A DNA stretch of 64,000 nucleotides from contig MU008189.1 in NCBI GenBank assembly GCA_010909165.1, positions 186,001 through 250,000 of the forward strand, written 5' to 3'. The translations under genes and the position numbers were made by a program. The notes beneath the pieces were generated by a model, which was given only the letters and a program-made list of their open reading frames with translations, made no database searches and had not been told where the DNA came from. Of the stretch, positions 54,845 to 64,000 are shown in pieces. How positions within the stretch are numbered: the first letter of the stretch is position 1; each line of letters starts with the position of its first letter. This stretch comes from Anthoceros angustus. Taxonomy: Eukaryota; Streptophyta; Anthocerotopsida; Anthocerotales; Anthocerotaceae.

Positions 54845-57385
54845 GTGATGTTTCGATTGGAACAGGCTTGTGTAGTGGATATGGCGATGCCATGGCTGCT
54901 TCCGCTGCCGAATGCGGCTCCTGCCGATTCGCGTTTGATTAGCAGACCAAGGCCAGAGCTCTCTCACACGTTCGGCACGTTGTCAGTGAAGCTAGGGTGT
55001 AGCATTAACACTTGTGCTGGAGGGACATACCTTGAGACATGTAGCTCACAAGGAATTACGCAGAAGAAGGAGCGACAGGAGCTCCTGTGGCAGTATTTCT
55101 TCCAGGATCCTACGCAATGGTGGGACAACAGGGGGGATAAGAAAAGCCCTCGCCATCCTGACTTCAGGCACAAGACATCCAAGGAGGGCTTGTGGCTCAA
55201 TGCACCACACAAGCCGGATTGGGTGGGTTCGCAGCTAGCTAGGTGGGACCAGGAGGACTCGGTGGTTGAGAGCCTGAGAAGGCTCTGTGACCAAGGCGAG
55301 CTGGGAGAGATTGTCGACGCCTTGGAACTCCTAGTGCAGGAAGGATGTCATGTTGGCGAGTCTCTCCTGTATCGTGTGTTGAAGAGATGCATGGCAGAAG
55401 AGAATCTCATTTTGGGTCAGCGCGTGCATGCTGCTGCGGTTGTATGTGGCTTGGAGTCGAACGCATTCTTGGCCACCCATTTCGTTCGCATGTATGCCGG
55501 TCATAGGAAGCTGGGGGACGCAGTGCAGGTCTTCAGCAAGGTGACTGTGCCTGACGCCCATCTGTGGGCTACGGTTATCTTGGAGCATGCTCGACATGGG
55601 GAGGCTGTGGAAGCTATAACCCTGTACAGGCGGATGCGGGATTCAGCTGTGAAGCCAGACAACCATATATTTGTGGCAGTCCTCAAGGCATGTGCCACAG
55701 CAGAGGACTTGGTTGCGGGCAAGGAGGTCCATGCTGACCTTCTGAGAAGTTCTGTTAGAGGCAATGTGTTTGTTGGCAACAGCCTGGTGAGCATGTATGC
55801 CAAATGCGGGAGCTTAGAAGATGCCCGCAGAGTGTTTAACAGCTTGCCGAGAAAGGATGTGGTGACATGGAATGCTATGATTGCAGGATTTACGAAGCAA
55901 GGGCATGGTCGAGATGCTCTGGCTCTATATGCAGCTATGCAACAGAAAGGCATCCATCTAGCAGATCCTGTTACCTTTGTGTGCCTCCTGAAAGCATGTG
56001 GTAGCGTGGGAGATCTGGATCAGGGGAAGCAGCTGCATGCACAGATCCGGCGAGGAGGATTGGAAGCCAATACACTTGTCGGCAACTGCTTGGTGGATAT
56101 GTATGCGAAATGCGGGAGCTTAGAGGATGCTCGCAGTGTATTCGACGCACTGCCCAATAGAGATGTTGTCACATGGAACTCTATGATCACAGGTTATACC
56201 CAGCAGGGGCAGGGTCGAGAATCCCTTGCTCTCTATGCCAGTATGCAACGTCAGGGCATGTCCCCAGCTGATAATGTCACGTTGGTGTGCCTCCTGAAAG
56301 CATGTGCGATTGTAGGAGCACTACATCAAGGAAAGCAGCTTCACGCGCAGATTCGTGAAAAGGGCCTGGAATCTCATGTGTCCGTTGGCAGCAGCCTTGT
56401 GGACATGTATGCAAAATGCGGGAGCTTGGAAGTTGCTCGACAGCTGTTTGAAAGACTGCACACAAAAGACGTGGTGACATGGAATGCTTTGCTCAATGGC
56501 TATGCAGAGCATGGTGATTCTAGGATGGCCATGCAGTGTTTCAGCGAGATGCTCCAGCAGGGTGCTAAGCCAGATGGGACTTCTTATAGTTGCCTTCTTG
56601 TGGCATGCAGTCATGCAGGCCTGGTGGATGAAGGTCAGCGGTACTTCAATATGATGCAGGAGGTCCATGGCATTGTGCCCAGTGACTACCATTATACTTG
56701 CATGGTTGATCTCCTTGGCCGGGCTGGCCAACTGGATGAAGCTGAAGACATGCTGAAAAGTATGTGTTTTGAAAATGATATTGTGGGCTGGAAGGCCTTG
56801 CTGAGTGCTTGCAGGATCCATGGTGACCTTGAGCGTGGAAGGCGATGCTTTGACCATCTTTCAGAACGGGAACCAGAGAATGCGAGCTCATACGTCCTCC
56901 TGGCACACATATATGCAAAGGCTGGCAGATGGAAGGATGTAGATGATATAGAGAGCTTGAGAAAGAGTTCTGGTGCTTGGAAAAAGCCTGCAAAGGCTTG
57001 CATTGAAATCGACAGTAGGGTGCATGAGTTCAGAGTAGGAGAAGAGAGGTCCGATATATCGTCAAAACTGCAGAGCATGAGTGCGAAGTTGAAGGATGAA
57101 GGAGGCCATGTGCCAAACACTCAGTTGGTGCTAAAAGCAGTGTCTGAACAGGAGAAGGAGGATGCCTTGTGTGGACATGCAGAGAAACTGGCCTTGGCAT
57201 ATGGTTTGATGAACACTCCAGATGGCACAACTTTGCTGGTTACCAAAAATCTTCGCATGTGCAACGACTGCCACAGCAGCACCAAGATTATGTCACGTCT
57301 CGAGAAGCGAGAGATAATCGTCCGAGATGCTCACCAAGTACACCATTTTCTGGATGGGTCTTGTTCATGTGGGGATCGTCACTGA
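54845..57385 (+). CDS. DYW-class PPR protein with an N-terminal PDF motif, 846 residues
   Basis: Single exon. Residues 1-75: likely organelle transit peptide (basic and serine-rich). Residues 79-132: LLWQYFFQDPTQWWDNRGDK, SPRHPDFRHKTSKEGLWLNA, PDWVGSQL, which is the PDF motif of organellar single-stranded-DNA-binding proteins (OSB). Residues about 170-690: a dozen or so P-L-S repeats (VFVGNSLVSMYAKCGSLEDA, RKDVVTWNAMIAGFTKQGHG, VTFVCLLKACGSVGDLDQGK and so on). Then E/E+ motifs (GWKALLSACRIHGDLERGRR; KKPAKACIEIDSRVHEF) and a DYW deaminase domain: His778-Ala-Glu780, Cys806-Asn-Asp-Cys809, second zinc site HQVHH...CSC, end GDRH. Expected role: C-to-U (or U-to-C) editing of a plastid or mitochondrial transcript. 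Paralogue of the gene ending at 213. Confidence 0.95.
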   Translation: MMFRLEQACVVDMAMPWLLPLPNAAPADSRLISRPRPELSHTFGTLSVKLGCSINTCAGGTYLETCSSQGITQKKERQELLWQYFFQDPTQWWDNRGDKKSPRHPDFRHKTSKEGLWLNAPHKPDWVGSQLARWDQEDSVVESLRRLCDQGELGEIVDALELLVQEGCHVGESLLYRVLKRCMAEENLILGQRVHAAAVVCGLESNAFLATHFVRMYAGHRKLGDAVQVFSKVTVPDAHLWATVILEHARHGEAVEAITLYRRMRDSAVKPDNHIFVAVLKACATAEDLVAGKEVHADLLRSSVRGNVFVGNSLVSMYAKCGSLEDARRVFNSLPRKDVVTWNAMIAGFTKQGHGRDALALYAAMQQKGIHLADPVTFVCLLKACGSVGDLDQGKQLHAQIRRGGLEANTLVGNCLVDMYAKCGSLEDARSVFDALPNRDVVTWNSMITGYTQQGQGRESLALYASMQRQGMSPADNVTLVCLLKACAIVGALHQGKQLHAQIREKGLESHVSVGSSLVDMYAKCGSLEVARQLFERLHTKDVVTWNALLNGYAEHGDSRMAMQCFSEMLQQGAKPDGTSYSCLLVACSHAGLVDEGQRYFNMMQEVHGIVPSDYHYTCMVDLLGRAGQLDEAEDMLKSMCFENDIVGWKALLSACRIHGDLERGRRCFDHLSEREPENASSYVLLAHIYAKAGRWKDVDDIESLRKSSGAWKKPAKACIEIDSRVHEFRVGEERSDISSKLQSMSAKLKDEGGHVPNTQLVLKAVSEQEKEDALCGHAEKLALAYGLMNTPDGTTLLVTKNLRMCNDCHSSTKIMSRLEKREIIVRDAHQVHHFLDGSCSCGDRH

Positions 57386-57873
57386 TACAACGTAGTGAGT
57401 GGTTGTGGCCGCTTCTGCCAAAACAAAGGCGGGTGTTTTAAAACCTGTGCCAAAGCATTCTGAAATCGCCATGCCAATCCGGAATTGTCGGGATAATGGG
57501 CTATACCTTCACTCGTCAGTGGAGCCTACCATACCTCACGGGCAACTGTCGGACGTCTCATATCAACTGCCTAGCTTCGCTCCAGTCTGCTATTTTCTCT
57601 CACCGTGCGCACCAGGGATTGGGAGGAGCTAGCTCTGTTCTGGCTCCGCTCGTCATCAAGCACAAGTTTGGTTTACTACTCTGGCATCCGAGTGTGAAAG
57701 AATTTTTGCAGAAATGTTATTGAGAGCCTCAAAAGTTTCAGTTAAAAAGATACTTAATAGTTAATAGTAGCTTAAAATGTAAAGGCTCATAGTAGCTTAA
57801 TTTGTCTATGATCTGAGTTATCATAAATCAAAACTGAATACGTAGAATCGTAGATTATAATAAAAATATATAA
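57386..57873. other. spacer between convergent genes
   Basis: Holds the 3' ends of the PPR gene (plus) and the BURP gene (minus). AT-rich after 57730. No other feature. Confidence 0.5.
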
Positions 57874-59137
57874 TTATATATTTACTGCATTTTTGTGCTT
57901 AACAAATACCAAAGCATCGTAACTTGACCAATGACATATACTTGTGGTTCCCGGTTTACCTCCTAAAACTTTGAAAGCAACATGATTGGGATCCCATGTA
58001 CTTGTATTTGTGTGACACAAAACTGTAACTTCCAATTTAGTATGTCCTATTGGTACTGATTCAAGAGAAACGGAAAAGATTTTGGTTTTGGGAATGTAAT
58101 GACATACATAAACTTGATATAGAAATATAGCAGAATGACACGATATGTATTTTGATTTGGTATTACCCTTGGCTTCCACTTTCACTATTTTCCAATCTTC
58201 GTTGTCGATATTCTTAAGAGGTGTTCGCCGTGATATCCCACTCAATACTTCCACATACTCAAATTCACCATTAGGACCTAACCTTTGTTTGATGAGATCC
58301 ACCAAATCTTCTACAGACTGAATGCAAAATTTGATTTCTCCTATTGTACCTTCTTCCTCACAAAGTGCAGCTGTTTCGTTCATGAGCTTGGCCAATATAG
58401 ACGTATTAGAGACATTAAAAGCTTCAACAAGAGAGGTAGCACTACGTGAAGTCAAGTTTCCAAATGCAGCGGCAAGAGTACGAGGGAGAAATGACCTTTG
58501 AATTGCTTTGCTTTCGACGTCAAATAACTTTTTGGGATACACTTTCGTGATATTCAAAAACATATCTTTTTCATAAAACCATGAAAGTTTTTCTAACTCA
58601 ATTAAATGAGAATTTATTGCCGGAGTTGAAGCAGTACTAATATATGCTTTATAATAAAATATCCTGAAAATACCAAGGGCAATAATTTCCAGTTTCCGAT
58701 CATCCAAGCTTTCACATAACAAATTTGCGGATGTACAGAATGTGCTTGTAAGTTTATGGTTTGAAAAAAACAAGTGTTTCTCAATCATCTTTTGATACTC
58801 ATTCACAGATAGAGTTGAAAGGGGTGATATCATATCTCTTAAGACGGATGGCATAACAATGCCTTCCAATGTTTTGTTCCAATAATCTAGGGCCTTGATG
58901 CTTTGCAAGCTTCTATACATTGTTCGTGGTTTCAATTCTTGTTCTTCAACAACTGAAAATTTGGAATTGTTCTTTGCATCTGAAGTGTCTTTTCTCGCAA
59001 CTCCTGATTGAACCTACAATTTCACTGTCATAAGTACAGACATTTCATTGAATACAATGCGCAATGCCATTATCAAGTGCAATAGCCATATTACTTACTA
59101 ATAAAATTAAAATAAAAAATGTTCTTATGTTTTTCAT
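57874..59137 (-). CDS. BURP-domain secreted protein, two exons
   Basis: Model: complement of join(57874-59013, 59099-59137), 392 residues. Exon 1 codes MKNIRTFFILILL, the start of a signal peptide; the 85-base intron has GTAAGT and GTAG borders and joins in frame to VQSGVARKDTSDAKNN. The C-terminal BURP domain has all four CH pairs: CH-X10-CH (CHSAIFLYQVYVCH), X27, CH, X25, CHW (CHTNTSTWDPNHVAFKVLG, ICHW). The domain start has FF and the usual long helical part (HLFFSNHKLTSTF). BURP proteins are plant-specific, mostly cell-wall or stress-related; the subgroup (RD22, USP or polygalacturonase beta-like) cannot be told. Without exon 1 the frame has no good ATG, which supports the splice. Confidence 0.88.
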
Positions 59138-60386
59138 GATTGTAAGGTGGGGTCACTTCGTCTCTCGAGAGTTCTTCAGCGCAAGAAAATTCTAATAAAC
59201 TTGAACTTAAACTTGAACTCTCTCCGATAGATTTCAAATTGTTAAGAGTTTTTGATTTTTGAGAACTTATGCACCCCAAATTGATAATATTCTTCGATTT
59301 TTAAGAAATTATACATCCCAAATCGATAATATTCTTGAGTTTTGAAAACTTATTTGCCTCCAACAATCGTTTGGTTCATGAATAATTTAGGAACATGAAG
59401 CTGCAATATAAACAAGTAGAGTAAAATATCAATAGACTTTTAGACTTAAAATCAACTTTTTAAAGAAAAATCTAATGTCACCTTGATATGCAACACATTC
59501 GACATAAACGATTCTTCAAAAGAAATGTATCAGACTTCGATCTAACGTCTTTTTAAAAGAAATGTATCAGACCTCGATCTAATGTCTTTTTAAAAGAAAT
59601 GTATCAGACCTCGATCTAACGTCTTTCCAAAACAAATGTATTAGTCCTCGATCTAACATCTTCTTGACCATCACTATATATGTTAATATCTCATAAGATG
59701 AAAAAGGATGTAAGTAGAACATCCTCACATTATTCAACACAATATGCATAAGCTTTAAATTGCCTTGTTTGTTCAACCCAATGTGCCTCAAGTGAAAGTA
59801 AGCAACGAAATCCAATTAAAAATAAATTGATGAAATATGCAAAATTTATGGGTGGAAACAAGTGTGAATAATGATAGAAGAACGTTGTTTGCTAAAGTCT
59901 ACAGCAGATGTCCGACAATGCAGAGGAAGAACTACCTTTGTGACTTGATAAAATCAGCTGAAGAAGTACAAGTTTCCAGAGAGTGTCAAGCATGCAGCAG
60001 AAGAACTACCTTTATGATTTTGATGCAATCAATTTAAGGGTGCATTTAATGAGGAATAAGTGTTTATCCAAGTTTGATTCACACAATAATTTTAATAAGA
60101 AGTATTATCAAATCATATGATTTTTGATATTAATAGTATACCATTGTGTAATTAAGTCATGCGTGTTATATTGATTTTCTCTGTCTTCTATCTTTGTTAT
60201 ATTAATCGTTAAAACTTAATGACTTTATAAACTGTTGTGATTAAAATATTATATAGAATATTTAAATTGTACATATACTTTATGGATAAATTATTCTGCG
60301 GATAGTATTGTATGGGTTCCTTTGCCATTGAAGAATATTACTCCAATAATCTAGAAATGCATTTTCTAGAATAAAATATGGAATAA
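59138..60386. other. AT-rich spacer upstream of the BURP gene
   Basis: Contains the BURP promoter (next to 59137), a roughly 60-base diverged duplicate at 59260-59345 (AATTGATAATATTCTT / AATCGATAATATTCTT), and the 37-bp array listed separately. No gene recognised. Confidence 0.45.
59519..59668. repeat. 37-bp tandem repeat, four copies
   Basis: AGAAATGTATCAGACYTCGA plus TCTAACGTCTTTTTAAA repeats at 59521, 59558 and 59595, with a diverged fourth copy at about 59632 (ACAAATGTATTAGTCCTCGA). Confidence 0.88.
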
Positions 60387-60439
60387 ATGGGCATTCGTTG
60401 GCAACACTCGCACCCAGAAACCCTTGGGATGTCCCTCAC

Positions 60440-60760
60440 CAGTCTTGACAGAGTTTGTAATTGCATGTTTGGGCGGGATGGCCAACTGGACGAGGTCAAA
60501 AATTCGCTGGAAACTGGGTGTTTCGAGATTAATGCCTGGCTGGAAGATGCGAGCTCAGATGCGTTTCTGGGTGACGTGTGTACGCAAAGGTCGCGCATGG
60601 AAGTACATACTGTATGTACAGAGATGGTGTAAAGGTGACTGGAAGGAACCTGCAGAGACACTGGATTGAAATTAACAGCAGGTTGCACGACATCAGCTTG
60701 AGACAGAGGGTAAGGACAACGTCCGTGAAAATTCCCACAAAGTCATAAGCAAGCCTAGTG
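60440..60760 (+). pseudogene. PPR E/E+ fragment
   Basis: Frame pieces GRDGQLDEVKNSLETGCFEI...WLEDASSDAFLGD and then GDWKEPAETLDWIEINSRLH match the E-region of the PPR gene at 54845 (GRAGQLDEAEDMLKSMCFEN...; KKPAKACIEIDSRVHEF), but the part between is shortened and frames change. No PPR repeats or DYW domain remain. A dead copy between two live PPR genes. Confidence 0.65.
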
Positions 60761-61452
60761 GCAGTATGCACGCAAATGCAGTTACTGATACACGGACACC
60801 TAATGAGATAGGATTCTCTTGGCCCTTGAGATAGGCGGCGGTTCCACCATTTTCAAACATGGACAGATGTACTTCCGATGACAGGAACATCCGCAACACC
60901 CAAACCAAGAAAGTTTGCAGGTTCTCCTCACCAGTATCCACACAGATTGCAATGGTTAGGTCTTGTCAGATTACCCTGGGCCGATTACAGAGATGCAGTC
61001 CCCTTCCAATCAACGTGATGTGTTCCTCATCGAAGTGCTGGAGCAAGTGCAGACTCTTCCTCGGTTGTCGAGAAGAGCAGACCGATGACTTAGGCAGTCA
61101 CTTGGCATGGTGATGTACTAATAGTGCTCTTCACTGGGTGCTCCGCAGGTACGCTTGCATGATAACACAGTTAAAGAGATTTGCCATCTTGCTTGTCACA
61201 AAACGTAGATATCCTGCTGCTAGCAAATATTTGTTCACCTCAACGATGAGGGCTATCCTGACGAGTTCCCTCGAATACTTGAAAGCCTGGACAACCGAAA
61301 AGGGATTTGGTCAGTTACATGGCTGAGCATCTACGGTACTGACTCTACAGCCACCACAAGACCTCACACTTACAAAGCAAGGCGAGAAGAAACTGCCAGC
61401 CATAGCTGCCACTTGTGGGCTCGTGAGACTTGTGTGCAAAATGAGCCAACTG
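60761..61452. other. spacer downstream of the minus-strand PPR gene
   Basis: No coding or RNA feature supported; it should hold the 3' UTR of the gene that ends at 61453. Confidence 0.4.
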
Positions 61453-63897
61453 TCAATGGTGATCGCCACAGGAACATAATCCATCCTTGAAGCGGTGAAC
61501 ACGATGCCCATCTCGCACGATGATTTCTCGCCTCTCAATTCGGGAAAGTACTTTTGTCCCCTTGTGGCAGTCATTGCACATCCGGAGGTTCTTTATGAGT
61601 CGCAAAGTAGTTCCTTCCTGGGTGTTTAGCAGGCCAGAGGCAACAGCTAGCTTCTCGGCATGTCCACACAGAGCATCTTCCTTCTCTTCCTTCAAGAGCA
61701 CATGGGCTTTGTGTTCGCCAGCCTGCTTGATAACGTTTCCCATATCCTGTTTCATCTGTGTGCTGAGACTCCTTAGCTTGGCCACTGCATCATCCATGCT
61801 TTCACCAACAGTAAATGCCTGCACCTTGTTGTTCACTTCAATCAGGGCATTTGCAGGCTTCTTCTCAGCGCCAGCACATACTCTCCGCTTCTCAATGCAA
61901 TCCACGTCCTCCCACCTGCCAGTCTCAGCATACATGCTTGACATAAGGACATAACCCGATGCATGTTGAGGCACATTTTGAATGAGCCAATTGTAGCCCA
62001 CCTCGGCTAAATTCATGTCGCCATGCATCTTGCAGCCAGCCAGGAAAGCATTCCAGCCAACACTGTTTTTTTCATGGGGCATAGTTTCCAGCAACTTTCT
62101 GGCTTCATCCAGATGTCCAAACCTGCACAAGATATCAACCATGCAGTTGTAGTGCTCAAGAGTCGGCACGACTGCATGCTCACGTTCCATGGATGTGAAG
62201 TAGCGCCAGCCCTCATTTACTAATCCAACATGACTGCATGCTGTCAGGAGGCAGGAAAATGTTGCCGAATCCGGCTTCACTCCATTGCGTTGCATCTCCT
62301 CAAAACATCGCACTGCCATGTGATAATTATTATGCTGGCCATACCCTTTCATAAGGGCATTCCACGTCACTACATTTTTGCATGCCAGTCCCTTGAACAC
62401 TCTGCAAGCATCTTCCAGGCTTCCGCATTTAGCATACATGTCCACCAGAGAAGTCCCGACACAAACATCTGCTCCAAGTCCTCTATCCAGGATATGTTCA
62501 TGAATTCTTTTACCCTCCTGCAACGCACCAGTGGCACCACAAGCGGTCAGGAGGCTCACGAATGTTACGCTATTGCCCAGGATATTATCCTCCTGCATCC
62601 TTTCATACAACATGAGGGCTTCCTGACCAAAACCCTGCTGAGCGTATGCTGAAATCATGGCACTCCAGGTCACCACGTTTCTACTCTTCAATCGGTCAAA
62701 CACCCAACCAGCATCTGCTAAACTCCCACATTTCGCATACATGTCCACCAAAGCACTTCCAACAAGCATACCTGCGTCCAGCCCTTGTTGACAGATGTGA
62801 GCATGAATTCGCCTACCTTCTTCCAAAGCTCCTAGGCCGGAACACACTTTCAGCATGCTCATAAATGTAGTTTGGTCTGGCTTCATTCCGAGCTCTTCCA
62901 TGCTGATGTAAACTTGAAGGGCTTCCGCATCAAGGCCATGCTGAGCACATCCTGCAATCATGGCATTACATGTAACTACATTCCTGTTCGGCAATCTGAG
63001 AAAAACGTTGCAAGCATCCTCCAGGCTTGAGCATTTCACATACATGTCCACCAACATGCTTCCAACACGTACATGAGCTTCAAGTCCATATTGGAGGACT
63101 TGGGTATGGATAAGCCTGCCCTCTTGTATTCTTCCTGCGCTTACACAAGCTTTCAGAATGCACACGAATGTAACATTGTCCGGTACAAGACAGCTGCGTA
63201 GCATGTGCACATACAGCTGGACAGCCTCCTCCACAAGTCCACGCTGGGAGTATCCTGCAATCATAACATTCCAGGTGACAACATCTTTGCTTGGCATACT
63301 CTCAAATACTCTAAGAGCATCCTCCACACTCCCACATTTGAAAAACATGTCCAACAGGCTGTTTCCAACAAAAACGTTGGACTCAAACCCACAACCCACA
63401 ACATCGGCATGGACAAGTTTGCCAGCCGCCAAATCAGCAGCACTCCCACAAGCTTTAAGGACTGATACAAATATGTAGTCATTTGGTTCGACAGAGGTTT
63501 GACGCATCTGCTGATACAGATATACAGCTAACTCTGCTTGTCCACGTTCACCGTAAGCTGATATTATAGACTCCCACATAAAAGTGTCGGGTGCAGGAAG
63601 TTTCTTGAAAGCCTCCATTGCTTCCAACAGATCCCCATTGAAAGCATACATCCGCACTACATGGTTGGCTAAAAATTTGTTCGGCTCGTACCCAATGTCC
63701 ACGATAAGGGCATGAACTTGCCTACCCACAAGCACATCTTTTCTAACAGTGCACTCCTTCAGAAGATGATACAGCAAGTCCGTTGGGACATACCATCCTC
63801 CCTTCCCCAAGCGGTCCACCACCTGAAGTTCGTCATGTATTTGAGCCTTTGCAGCACAATCACTCCTCTTCACCCTGCATGAATCCACTCGTGTCAC
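61453..63897 (-). CDS. DYW-class PPR protein, 814 residues
   Basis: Single exon on the minus strand. The N-terminus (MTRVDSCRVKRSDCAAKAQI) is short, followed by about 14 P-L-S type repeats from residue 38 (FLANHVVRMYAFNGDLLEAM, VFVGNSLLDMFFKCGSVEDA, VRVGSMLVDMYVKCSSLEDA, MLVGSALVDMYAKCGSLADA, VCVGTSLVDMYAKCGSLEDA). E/E+ part: GWNAFLAGCKMHGDMNLAEV and KKPANALIEVNNKVQAF. DYW domain: His746-Ala-Glu748, Cys774-Asn-Asp-Cys777, end CSCGDHH. No PDF motif. It should edit an organellar transcript. The chosen ATG leaves a weak transit peptide; the frame before it is worth checking, since 64000 is only 103 bases away and a longer N-terminus could be spliced from outside. Confidence 0.93.
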   Translation of the reverse strand: MTRVDSCRVKRSDCAAKAQIHDELQVVDRLGKGGWYVPTDLLYHLLKECTVRKDVLVGRQVHALIVDIGYEPNKFLANHVVRMYAFNGDLLEAMEAFKKLPAPDTFMWESIISAYGERGQAELAVYLYQQMRQTSVEPNDYIFVSVLKACGSAADLAAGKLVHADVVGCGFESNVFVGNSLLDMFFKCGSVEDALRVFESMPSKDVVTWNVMIAGYSQRGLVEEAVQLYVHMLRSCLVPDNVTFVCILKACVSAGRIQEGRLIHTQVLQYGLEAHVRVGSMLVDMYVKCSSLEDACNVFLRLPNRNVVTCNAMIAGCAQHGLDAEALQVYISMEELGMKPDQTTFMSMLKVCSGLGALEEGRRIHAHICQQGLDAGMLVGSALVDMYAKCGSLADAGWVFDRLKSRNVVTWSAMISAYAQQGFGQEALMLYERMQEDNILGNSVTFVSLLTACGATGALQEGKRIHEHILDRGLGADVCVGTSLVDMYAKCGSLEDACRVFKGLACKNVVTWNALMKGYGQHNNYHMAVRCFEEMQRNGVKPDSATFSCLLTACSHVGLVNEGWRYFTSMEREHAVVPTLEHYNCMVDILCRFGHLDEARKLLETMPHEKNSVGWNAFLAGCKMHGDMNLAEVGYNWLIQNVPQHASGYVLMSSMYAETGRWEDVDCIEKRRVCAGAEKKPANALIEVNNKVQAFTVGESMDDAVAKLRSLSTQMKQDMGNVIKQAGEHKAHVLLKEEKEDALCGHAEKLAVASGLLNTQEGTTLRLIKNLRMCNDCHKGTKVLSRIERREIIVRDGHRVHRFKDGLCSCGDHH

Positions 63898-64000
63898 CGA
63901 TGTGTCAACGGTTGAAGCAACGGGCTGGTCTTGGGCAAGCAGCAGCCACGAGATTCCATAAAGATGGCAAGGTTTTAGTCATCGCTCATGCAGTACCTGC

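Noticed and set aside
58933-58935. Start of the BURP protein at a TTG codon
   Set aside because: The frame is open upstream to a clean splice acceptor at 59014, and exon 1 supplies a real ATG with a signal peptide.

Overview
The window is plant nuclear DNA. Evidence: three intronless PPR genes of the DYW class, a BURP-domain gene with a short GT-AG intron, a eukaryotic tRNA-Cys(GCA), and Ty3/gypsy, Ty1/copia and CACTA transposon sequence. A nine-exon vasohibin-like (tubulin carboxypeptidase) gene, DYW domains ending DRH/DHH instead of DYW, and very large retrotransposons suggest a lineage with flagellated sperm and a large genome. A fern is my best guess; this is inference, and no species is claimed.

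Layout. 1-213: 3' end of a DYW PPR gene. 528-1331: tRNA-Cys, a tandem array that reuses its 5' half, and a degenerate tRNA copy. 1926-4260 (minus): decayed non-LTR-type reverse transcriptase. 5820-8237 (minus): vasohibin-like gene, reading frame intact across eight introns. 8938-9500: two unrelated tandem arrays. 10635-41926: a 31.3-kb Ty3/gypsy element delimited by 5.2-5.4-kb LTRs beginning TGTGG and ending CCACA, with a perfect 5-bp target duplication GAGAC. 42612-52560: a patchwork of copia pieces (one tandemly duplicated and carrying a near-perfect palindrome) and CACTA-like sequence. 53167-64000: gene-rich end with a small C2H2 zinc-finger gene, a DYW PPR gene with an OSB-like PDF motif, a BURP gene, a PPR fragment and a second complete DYW PPR gene on the minus strand.

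The most striking system is the nested Ty3/gypsy element at 24731-36229, inserted in the integrase region of the giant element. It reads Gag (two CCHC knuckles) - protease - C5-cytosine DNA methyltransferase - reverse transcriptase - RNase H - integrase - PHD finger. The methyltransferase shows motifs I, IV, VI, VIII, IX and X, and a 1.95-kb segment containing it has been tandemly duplicated. An element that brings a DNA-methylating enzyme and a putative histone-tail reader could mark its own DNA and steer its insertion; that function is inference. All its frames carry short indels, so this copy is either dead or poorly assembled.

The outer element is unusual in its own right. Each LTR holds a degenerate open reading frame of about 2.4 kb (globular part followed by coiled coil) between two TATA boxes. 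A palindrome, CTCCTACCATGGTAGGAG and variants, recurs in clusters in the LTRs and also in the gag frame, where it encodes PT(M/V)VGG repeats. Differences between duplicated copies are mainly 1-5-base indels, so frameshifts in the repeats should be read with care; the single-copy genes are intact.
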